The notes under the pieces: model-generated
What the model saw: the letters and a program-made list of their open reading frames with translations, nothing else
Told to the model about the DNA's origin: nothing
Database searches by the model: none
Part shown: positions 1 to 4,472 of the stretch, piece by piece
Position numbering within the stretch: the stretch's first letter is position 1
How the letters are laid out: each line of letters opens with the position of its first letter
Origin: Patescibacteria group bacterium
Lineage (GTDB): Bacteria > Patescibacteriota > Patescibacteriia > 2-12-FULL-60-25
Direction of reading: 5' to 3'
Length of the DNA stretch: 7,885 bases
Assembly: GCA_018061485.1 (NCBI GenBank)
Contig: JAGOUA010000007.1
Span: 1-7,885 of the forward strand
Translations under genes and position numbers: made by a program

Positions 1-112
1 TTGCTGGCTCCGTCAGATCATTTACTCCCACGATCGTGACATCGTGTAATTCACGCAATAATTTAAGCGCATGACGACCAATGCGTCCGCAACCGTTAAT
101 AGCAATGTTCAT
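1..112 (-). CDS. gap: Glyceraldehyde-3-phosphate dehydrogenase, N-terminal fragment (type I GAPDH)
   Basis: Only the first 37 codons lie inside the window; the gene continues past position 1. The translation begins MNIAINGCGRIGRHALK and continues to VGVNDLTEPA. This is the start of the NAD(P)-binding Rossmann fold of type I GAPDH, which normally reads INGFGRIGR and then a VAINDLT strand. The enzyme oxidatively phosphorylates glyceraldehyde 3-phosphate to 1,3-bisphosphoglycerate in cytosolic glycolysis. The Phe of the glycine-rich loop is replaced by Cys (NGCGRIGR), a modest departure from the common form. The ATG at 110-112 is the only sensible start, because upstream in-frame sequence does not continue the fold. 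A TATTAT box ends 6 bases before it, so initiation may be leaderless, although the GAGGGT in between could be a very close Shine-Dalgarno. The catalytic Cys region is outside the window, so activity cannot be judged. Confidence 0.87.
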   Translation of the reverse strand, partial: MNIAINGCGRIGRHALKLLRELHDVTIVGVNDLTEPA

Positions 113-124
113 ACCCTCATAATA
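113..124 (-). promoter_or_regulatory. Probable -10 box for gap placed at leaderless spacing
   Basis: On the minus strand TATTAT (positions 124 to 119) is followed by GAGGGT and then the gap ATG. A 6-base gap from a -10 hexamer puts the expected transcription start on or beside the A of the ATG. No convincing -35 is visible at 16-18 bases upstream, where the terminator stem lies. GAGGGT could alternatively be a very close Shine-Dalgarno. Confidence 0.42.
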
Positions 125-130
125 CGCCCC

Positions 131-169
131 ACGAAGAAAAACGGGAAGTGCGAAACGCACAAAACCCGT
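131..169 (-). terminator. Terminator-like two-part hairpin ahead of gap
   Basis: A 5-base outer stem (141-145 with 165-169, ACGGG/CCCGT) encloses a perfect 5-base inner stem (148-152 with 156-160, GTGCG/CGCAC) around a 3-base loop. On the minus strand the outer stem is followed directly by a run of five T, one C and two more T. That orientation fits an intrinsic terminator for the transcript coming from tRNA-Arg, placed just before the gap promoter. Internal bulges of 2 and 4 bases make it weaker than a textbook terminator. Confidence 0.5.
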
Positions 170-175
170 GAGATT

Positions 176-217
176 GGACGGCGTCCTTCGAAGCCTTAGC
201 GAAGAAGGGTGAGAAGC
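176..217. repeat. 42-base GC-rich repeat, copy 1
   Basis: This matches 243-284 at 39 of 42 positions with no gaps. It begins with an imperfect palindrome, GGACG-G-CGTCC, at 176-186. This is followed by a second dyad in which TCCTTC and GAAGGG flank an AGCCTTAG core. Similarity to copy 2 extends to the left into a shared AAAACCC tract (about 161-167 here), with one base of length difference. No reading frame through it is credible. Such GAAGG-type dyads look like dispersed extragenic palindromes, but only two copies can be seen here. Confidence 0.8.
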
Positions 218-226
218 TCTCTAAAC

Positions 227-381
227 ATAAAACCCTTGTATCGGACGGCGCCCTTCGTAGCTTTAGCGAAGAAGGGTGAGAAGCGACGAGCTGGACCGAG
301 AAAGACTCGGAAACGTACACCGAAGTACGTTGAGAATCTTTCTCGGGAAGCTCAAGCTTATCGCCGATACAAGGGTTTTAT
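227..381. repeat. 155-base nested foldback with 18-base perfect inverted ends
   Basis: The ends are exact inverted repeats of 18 bases: ATAAAACCCTTGTATCGG at 227-244 and its complement at 364-381. Inside are further complementary pairs in proper nested order: 281-284 with 356-359, 288-292 with 349-353, 296-305 with 337-346 (10 perfect bases, CCGAGAAAGA), 306-308 with 332-334, and 312-318 with 325-331 (7 perfect bases). The only large unpaired block, about 245-280, is mostly the second copy of the 42-base repeat. Read on the minus strand the apical loop contains UUCG. The element starts 3 bases after the encoded CCA of tRNA-Arg. It could be a structured RNA, a foldback or MITE-like element, or a processing or termination structure. 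No flanking target duplication is evident. Confidence 0.75.
243..284. repeat. 42-base GC-rich repeat, copy 2 (inside the foldback)
   Basis: This is the partner of 176-217, starting 67 bases further on. The three differences are T/C at unit position 9, A/T at position 16 and C/T at position 20. Here the outer dyad is perfect: CCCTTC at 251-256 pairs with GAAGGG at 271-276. Its first two bases are also the inner end of the left 18-base arm of the foldback, so the repeat and the foldback are physically fused. Confidence 0.8.
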
Positions 382-384
382 TGA

Positions 385-459
385 TGGTGTTTCCGGGTGG
401 AATCGAACCACCATCCACAGCTTAGAAGGCTGCTGCACTATCCGTTGTGCTACGGAAAC
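385..459 (-). tRNA. tRNA-Arg (anticodon UCU), CCA encoded
   Basis: The complete cloverleaf is readable on the minus strand. The acceptor stem GTTTCCG pairs with CGGAAAC over 7 bases. The D stem GCAC/GTGC has loop AACGGATA including the GG pair. The anticodon stem GCAGC/GCTGT has one G-U pair and carries loop CTTCTAA, giving anticodon UCU for AGA and AGG codons. The variable loop is 4 bases and the T arm is GGTGG-TTCGATT-CCACC. Discriminator A is followed by an encoded CCA (plus-strand TGG at 385-387). Total length is 75 bases. U36 and A37 are the features recognised by the t6A37 pathway, two proteins of which are encoded later in this window. An 18-base-ended foldback follows 3 bases after the CCA. 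Confidence 0.95.
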
Positions 460-514
460 CCGGAGCGAGACAAGGAACACGAAGTGGAACGTAGCCGAGC
501 GGAGGGTTTCCGTA
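451..514. repeat. 11-base inverted repeat pairing the tRNA 5' acceptor strand with its leader
   Basis: TACGGAAACCC at 451-461 is the exact complement of GGGTTTCCGTA at 504-514, with 42 bases between. The first arm covers the 5' acceptor strand of tRNA-Arg plus two bases on each side; the second lies in its upstream leader on the minus strand. The leader thus carries a copy of the 3' acceptor strand sequence CGGAAAC. A further hairpin (508-516 with 522-531, 9 pairs and one bulge) overlaps the outer arm. The rest of 460-590 shows only purine-rich sequence and a candidate promoter, with no credible small gene. Confidence 0.6.
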
Positions 515-564
515 TGCTTGCCATACAGGAACGCAATGAAACACACTAGTTCAACACAGACCCA

Positions 565-594
565 ATCCTACGAGAAAGCGCGTACACTCGTCAA
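565..594 (-). promoter_or_regulatory. Candidate promoter for tRNA-Arg
   Basis: On the minus strand TTGACG (594 to 589) matches five of six -35 consensus bases. It is separated by 18 bases from TAGGAT (570 to 565), which matches four of six -10 bases. The -35 overlaps the TGA stop of the gene ending at 591. Transcription would start near 558, giving a tRNA leader of roughly 100 bases. Read-through from the upstream operon is the alternative. Confidence 0.35.
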
Positions 595-1133
595 CGAGCC
601 TCTAACCAAGCGCGGATCTGTCGGGCCTGAGCGTCAAGCTCCTCCCCTGTTTCACGCAACGCCTGAGCTCGTCTCCACGCCTGATACCCAGAAAAAGCTT
701 TCTCCATAGCAACGAGTACCACAATGACAGCGATCCACTTAGCCGCCGACTGCCACGAAATCACCGGAAGGCCCGCTAATACGTCTATTGCCGTAGAAGA
801 AGGCACGTATCCGGAAAGGTCCACCACGGCATTCCGACTGATAGGAGGCGGCAACGGAATCGTCACCGAGCGGACGTTATCTAACCATCCAGCGAGCTGG
901 ACCATTTTGGTATACACCAAGACCGCTATCCCTAATCCAAGGGCGGTCGAAAGCACGGAACGAGCCCCATCCACCAAGCCAATGCGCACCAATCCCTGCA
1001 CGCTTTCACAAAGCAGTTTTTCACGCTCGATATGACGCAATTCAAGCCAAAGAAGCGGCTTTTTGAGTGTCGGCTGCGCCTGCACAAGGTCTTGTAGCGC
1101 TTGAAGGTCTTTTGACGGAAGATCATTCGGCAT
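591..1133 (-). CDS. Unrecognised protein with two membrane segments (180 residues)
   Basis: I do not recognise a family. The first ~50 residues are charged and helical. Residues about 58-80 (SVLSTALGLGIAVLVYTKMV) form one hydrophobic segment and about 130-144 (AKWIAVIVVLVAM) a second. Between them lies a ~50-residue loop with a proline cluster (IPLPPP, residues 92-97). The last ~30 residues are an amphipathic, Arg/Glu-rich helix that may form a coiled coil. With two spans and both charged ends probably cytoplasmic, the proline-containing loop would face outward; this is inference. AGGA lies 8 bases before the ATG, a reasonable Shine-Dalgarno, in contrast to the first gene of this operon. The start is 12 bases after the stop of the 406-residue gene, so the two are almost certainly cotranscribed and presumably downstream of xer. 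Confidence 0.8.
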   Translation of the reverse strand: MPNDLPSKDLQALQDLVQAQPTLKKPLLWLELRHIEREKLLCESVQGLVRIGLVDGARSVLSTALGLGIAVLVYTKMVQLAGWLDNVRSVTIPLPPPISRNAVVDLSGYVPSSTAIDVLAGLPVISWQSAAKWIAVIVVLVAMEKAFSGYQAWRRAQALRETGEELDAQARQIRAWLEAR

Positions 1134-1145
1134 ACACGTATCCTA

Positions 1146-2366
1146 TCACACCTCCTCTGCGCAAGCTCGACAGGCGTGTAAAGCACGAGCCAAGAACTCA
1201 TCAACAAACAAACGCGCTTCCCCTTCTTGAAAGAGCTCTGATGGAGACACGCCGCTCGCTATCATCCGCTTCCCAAGATCTCGTAAACGAATCGCTTCAC
1301 GCAGTCTTTTTCGCCAACGAGCAAGCTCTTCTTTTGGACCAGCTAAGGCAATGTCTACGCGGCGCTTCTCGCGCGCAGGAAGAGCCGTTCCGCCCGCTAA
1401 TACCTCTGCCTGTTGCACGCGTTTTTGCTGAGCAATCAGTCCCTCGGCGCAATCTTGCACTTGTTGCGCCAGATCCATCCCCGTTTGCACCAGCTCTCGT
1501 GAAGACCGCCTCTTCTCCGCTTGTATCATCTGTATACAGGCCTGCAGTGCACTCCACTCTTTTGCCATATTTTCACGAGCCTCATCGTAGATCACGCGTA
1601 ATGACGCTCCCTGCTTTGCCGCCGCAAGAAGGGTACGCTGCTGTGAAAGCCGCTCTTCTGGCGAGAGGGACGCTCGATTCTCAAGAAAGAAATACCCTCG
1701 CTGAACAGCCAAACCAACCTCTTTTGGGATGGTAGAATAGCTTTCCGCCTCGAGCGGCTTACGCGTGAGCGTGTGTACCATCTGCACCGTTGGTAAGGCG
1801 CCCGACTCTATGGCGTAGGCAAGCCAATCAGGCTCTCCTCGCTCTATCGCTTCATCCGATACCACATCCACCCATAGAGACTGTCGGGCCAGCATCGAAC
1901 GAAACGCCTGCAGACGCTGAAGAATGTACTCGTCTAATTCCTGCAACGAGCGCCCCTTTCTTTGCCATTGATCCTCACCTTGCCGCATGGTGCGCGCAAG
2001 TGGCTGTTGCGCCACATAATGCATCATGGTCGCATAAGCCTCTATGGCCGTATCTCGATCCTGCGCGTCCGCAACACTCTTCGCTCGAAGCAAGACTTGG
2101 CGACACGGATCCATCCATTGATGCAATGCATCACTCACCACCTCAAACAGCGCTTCTGGACAATGACGCATCTCGCGACGCAGTGTCTGTGAACCCGTAT
2201 CATGCACAAGCCCACGCGGAAGATCGAGATCCTTCCATAGATACCCCCTCACAAGATCCTCTTCCACCTCATCAAGACGCCAAGCGAGAATCTCTCGCAT
2301 ATGCAACAGCTCTTCTCGCGTAGATTCAGAAGGTGGGCGGCGATCTTGCGGAGCATCAAAGGACAT
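1146..2366 (-). CDS. Unrecognised soluble, helix-rich protein downstream of xer (406 residues)
   Basis: No known domain or catalytic motif is recognised. There is no signal peptide or membrane segment. The sequence is rich in Arg, Glu, Gln, Ala and Leu with few predicted strands, suggesting a largely alpha-helical cytosolic protein. Residues ~233-375 contain long charged helices that could be coiled coil (for example near EKRRSSREL at 284-292 and EELARWRKRLREAIR at 346-360). A Cys-containing end (HACRAC, residues 398-403) could bind a metal or form a disulfide, but no partner Cys pair is obvious. The ATG at 2364-2366 follows the xer stop by 17 bases and lacks a Shine-Dalgarno. A TATACT box 8 bases upstream of it suggests an extra, nearly leaderless transcript. 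Large opposite-strand frames at 1067-1735 and 1790-2323 are treated as shadows. Function unknown. Confidence 0.82.
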   Translation of the reverse strand: MSFDAPQDRRPPSESTREELLHMREILAWRLDEVEEDLVRGYLWKDLDLPRGLVHDTGSQTLRREMRHCPEALFEVVSDALHQWMDPCRQVLLRAKSVADAQDRDTAIEAYATMMHYVAQQPLARTMRQGEDQWQRKGRSLQELDEYILQRLQAFRSMLARQSLWVDVVSDEAIERGEPDWLAYAIESGALPTVQMVHTLTRKPLEAESYSTIPKEVGLAVQRGYFFLENRASLSPEERLSQQRTLLAAAKQGASLRVIYDEARENMAKEWSALQACIQMIQAEKRRSSRELVQTGMDLAQQVQDCAEGLIAQQKRVQQAEVLAGGTALPAREKRRVDIALAGPKEELARWRKRLREAIRLRDLGKRMIASGVSPSELFQEGEARLFVDEFLARALHACRACAEEV

Positions 2367-2374
2367 ACGATGCT

Positions 2375-2403
2375 AGTATACCGCTATTCACCTTTTTTCT
2401 CAT
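2375..2403 (-). promoter_or_regulatory. Candidate internal promoter between xer and the 406-residue gene
   Basis: On the minus strand ATGAGA (2403 to 2398, four of six -35 bases) is followed after 17 bases by TATACT (2380 to 2375, five of six -10 bases), then 8 bases and the ATG at 2366. The box lies within and just past the end of xer. A start one or two bases before the ATG would give a leaderless or nearly leaderless message. Confidence 0.38.
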
Positions 2404-3364
2404 CTCCCCCTTCTTCGTCATCTTCTTGCCGTAACCCATGAAACGCCTTGTGAACATCCCGTAACTGCTGATTCGTGACGTGGGTGTAGATCTGGGTGGT
2501 CGTGATAGACGTATGTCCAAGCAGCGACTGGACGCTACGCACGTCTGCGCCGTTCATGAGTAAATCCGTCGCAAAGGAGTGACGCAAGGTATGCGGTGAG
2601 ACTTTTTTGGGGATACCGGCGGCCGTGGCGTAATACCGCACAAGACGCTCAATAGAGCGTGGCGTGAGGGGCCCGAGCTCTTTTTCTCCGGTATCCAACT
2701 CATTTGGATCAGGTGCTGCGCGATCATGACGAACAAATAGCGCGGGCGCGTCGTCTTGACGCATCTCGAGATACTCTTGAATCGCCGAACGCGATCGCTG
2801 AGACAAAAACACGAGACGGATCTTATCCCCTTTTCCACGAATAGACAGCTCATCGCGTTTGAGGTTAATCATCTGTCGCTCAAGGGCAGAAAGCTCGCTC
2901 ACGCGCATGCCCGTCGAAAAAAAGAGTTCGAGAATCGCCTTATCGCGCGCACGAATAATCGGGCGAACATCCGCATTATCAGGCGCTTTTAGTAGCCTGT
3001 CTAGATCCTGATTCTCCAAAAACGACACCTCCCGACTCCCCTGCTTCGCCAGCTCGATCTTATCAGGCGAAAACGTCGGAACATCACGCTTTTGCAAAAA
3101 TCGTAAAAAAGAGCGGAGCGCGATCAGATGATAATTCTGCGTGGACTTGCGCAAAGTACCATTCTCGCGATTCTCCAAGCGGTTTAAGTACAACCGAAAC
3201 TTATGGATCACATCATGCGTAATAGCTGCCGGATCCGGGTCTTTTGCCCAATCAATAAACCGCTGCAAATAAAACTCGTAGTTACGAATCGTGAGCGGCG
3301 ATCGCCCTTTTTCGATCTCGATATACTCTAAAAACGTTCGTAGGTGCGTAGAAAGCTTTGCCAT
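2384..3364 (-). CDS. xer: Xer-type tyrosine site-specific recombinase
   Basis: The protein has 326 residues. Residues ~1-95 are the SAM-like, core-binding N-terminal domain (TFLEYIEIEKGRSPLTIRNYE-like start). Residues ~110-305 are the catalytic domain, with all six expected residues: R154 in STGMRVSEL, K178 in GKGDK, H258 and R261 in HTLRHSF, H284 in LLGH, and nucleophile Y293 in QIYTH. The family cuts and rejoins DNA through a 3'-phosphotyrosine; XerC/XerD resolve chromosome dimers at dif. Size and motif spacing match Xer proteins more closely than typical phage integrases, but XerC cannot be separated from XerD by eye. Two features are less usual: an insertion of about 20 residues near 213-232 before GPLTPRSIER, and a strongly acidic tail (EDDEEGGDEKKGE, 314-326). 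A good -10 lies exactly 6 bases before the ATG, implying leaderless translation. Two unknown genes follow in the same operon. No dif-like site was recognised in the window. Confidence 0.93.
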   Translation of the reverse strand: MAKLSTHLRTFLEYIEIEKGRSPLTIRNYEFYLQRFIDWAKDPDPAAITHDVIHKFRLYLNRLENRENGTLRKSTQNYHLIALRSFLRFLQKRDVPTFSPDKIELAKQGSREVSFLENQDLDRLLKAPDNADVRPIIRARDKAILELFFSTGMRVSELSALERQMINLKRDELSIRGKGDKIRLVFLSQRSRSAIQEYLEMRQDDAPALFVRHDRAAPDPNELDTGEKELGPLTPRSIERLVRYYATAAGIPKKVSPHTLRHSFATDLLMNGADVRSVQSLLGHTSITTTQIYTHVTNQQLRDVHKAFHGLRQEDDEEGGDEKKGE

Positions 3365-3370
3365 ACACCC

Positions 3371-3399
3371 AGTATAGCGCGAAAAAAGATGCGTCGCAA
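3371..3399 (-). promoter_or_regulatory. Promoter of the xer operon, leaderless spacing
   Basis: On the minus strand TTGCGA (3399 to 3394, four of six -35 bases), a 17-base spacer with a T6 run, and TATACT (3376 to 3371, five of six -10 bases) are followed by GGGTGT and then the ATG at 3364. This 6-base gap puts the predicted transcript start at the start codon. It is the best-formed promoter in the window and is divergent from the plus-strand gene at 3456. Confidence 0.58.
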
Positions 3400-3436
3400 A
3401 AAGAAAGCCCTCTCTCTTTCATCCCCTTGGCTCGCA

Positions 3437-3445
3437 TGATACACT
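3437..3445 (+). promoter_or_regulatory. Candidate extended -10 for the membrane protein gene
   Basis: TG-A-TACACT reads as an extended -10 (TGn plus four of six -10 bases), 10 bases before the ATG at 3456. No clear -35 is seen. The sequence between it and the ATG (TCTCATAAAT) has no Shine-Dalgarno, so the message would have only a few leader bases. Confidence 0.33.
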
Positions 3446-3455
3446 TCTCATAAAT

Positions 3456-4469
3456 ATGTCCGCTCCTTCTCATCAGCCGCTGTACCGAACCCTTTTTCGC
3501 GAAGCGCTTTCGCAAGCATGGCACCATCCACGACTGTGGCTTCTTGGGGGCTTTGCCTCTCTTTTGATGACAGGTGGTATCTACGACGTCCTGATTCGCT
3601 CATTAAACGAGATGGGTGAAAGCGCCGCGATCCTCCTGACGAACGCCTCCCCCGTTTCACAGGGTCTTGGCGCGTGGGTACGTCAACCGCTCAGCGATAT
3701 TTCGAGCTTTAGCGACGCCCTGAGCACGCTTGGACATCTTCCCAGCTTCTTGTTTGCGGTGATTTTGGTGTTAGCCTTTTGCGCACTTTCCGTGATTGCC
3801 CAAGGAGCATTAGTGTATAGCCTCGGTATTCGCCATCAAGGCGCCATTCCCACACTTCGATCGAGCCTCGCTGTTGGAGGACGCTTTTTCTGGAAAGTCG
3901 CTCTCCTAAACGTAGTCACATTGAGCCTGTTGTGGTTTTTTCGCACGCTGGTTCTGGTACCGTTCATGACGCCGCTTGAAGAGACCACGACACTGACCAT
4001 CGTCGCTTCAATTAGCACCTACATCTTGTATGTTCTCGCGGTGATTTTTCTCACCTCTACACACATGCTCGGCTTAACGAGCCTCGTCCTGCAAAAATAC
4101 TCTATTACCGAGAGTCTTGCGCGTGGCGCCGTACAATCCTTTCGTTCTAAGCTCTTGATTCTTGAGTTAGGCCTCGGATTCTTCTTGCTTGGCGTCGTTC
4201 TCTTCTTGGGCCTTGCGCTTACCTATGCCGTCGCCGGAGTACCGCTCGTGATTCTCGCTCTTTCCGCGGCCCTCCTTCAATCAAACTGGATCGCCGATAC
4301 GCTCATCACCCTCTTTTTGTCTGGCGCGCTCATTACCTTTATCGCCTTTGGAAGCTTTGCCACCACCGTCCAGTACGCTGCGTGGAACAGTCTTGCGCTT
4401 CGCGTATCTCAAGGGACAGCTCTCTCTAAGCTTCATCGCTTGTTTTTCTCACGTTCGCGCTCTTCCTAA
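3456..4469 (+). CDS. Multi-pass integral membrane protein, function unknown (337 residues)
   Basis: About six hydrophobic segments are visible: residues ~27-45, 97-121, 145-170, 183-212 (possibly with a kink), 233-258 and 282-305, with another hydrophobic stretch at 262-275. The N-terminus, with the pattern LYRTLFREALSQAWHHPRLWLLGGF, resembles the opening of a loosely defined group of bacterial membrane proteins related to GPDPase-type membrane domains and DUF975-like proteins. That resemblance is an impression from memory, not a search. There are no catalytic motifs and no signal peptidase site. The C-terminus is basic (SKLHRLFFSRSRSS) and should be cytoplasmic by the positive-inside rule. 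The stop is 3 bases before the start of the pilus ATPase gene, so the two are probably one operon; whether it takes part in pilus function is unknown. The gene has no Shine-Dalgarno. Confidence 0.85.
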   Translation: MSAPSHQPLYRTLFREALSQAWHHPRLWLLGGFASLLMTGGIYDVLIRSLNEMGESAAILLTNASPVSQGLGAWVRQPLSDISSFSDALSTLGHLPSFLFAVILVLAFCALSVIAQGALVYSLGIRHQGAIPTLRSSLAVGGRFFWKVALLNVVTLSLLWFFRTLVLVPFMTPLEETTTLTIVASISTYILYVLAVIFLTSTHMLGLTSLVLQKYSITESLARGAVQSFRSKLLILELGLGFFLLGVVLFLGLALTYAVAGVPLVILALSAALLQSNWIADTLITLFLSGALITFIAFGSFATTVQYAAWNSLALRVSQGTALSKLHRLFFSRSRSS

Positions 4470-4472
4470 GGT

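Noticed and set aside
159..284. Possible CRISPR array
   Set aside because: There are only two units, the 25-base gap is partly homologous flank and not a unique spacer, and no cas gene is present.
209..709. 166-codon plus-strand open frame
   Set aside because: It runs through both repeats, the foldback and the antisense of tRNA-Arg, and into the 3' end of the minus-strand membrane gene. Its composition is that of read-through repeat sequence, not a protein.
1067..1735. 222-codon plus-strand open frame
   Set aside because: It lies opposite the 406-residue gene, which fits the tight minus-strand operon. The plus-strand product has low-complexity, proline/alanine/leucine shadow composition and no start signal.
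1790..2323. 177-codon plus-strand open frame
   Set aside because: It is also antisense to the 406-residue gene. It is His/Pro/Ala-rich, as expected for a shadow of a Gln/Ala/Arg-rich coding strand.
591..2366. Alternative genetic code (TGA as Gly, Gracilibacteria type)
   Set aside because: Both unknown minus-strand genes end at TGA in sensible operon positions, and conserved genes read normally under the standard bacterial code.
385..3364. Integrated element with tRNA attachment site and integrase
   Set aside because: The recombinase resembles Xer in size and motifs. No direct duplicate of the tRNA 3' end was found (the 11-base copy at 504-514 is inverted), and no phage or plasmid genes lie between.
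3388..3425. GAAAG/CTTTC dyad as a terminator between divergent genes
   Set aside because: The stem is only about 5 bases with an AT-rich arm, and divergent genes need no terminator here.
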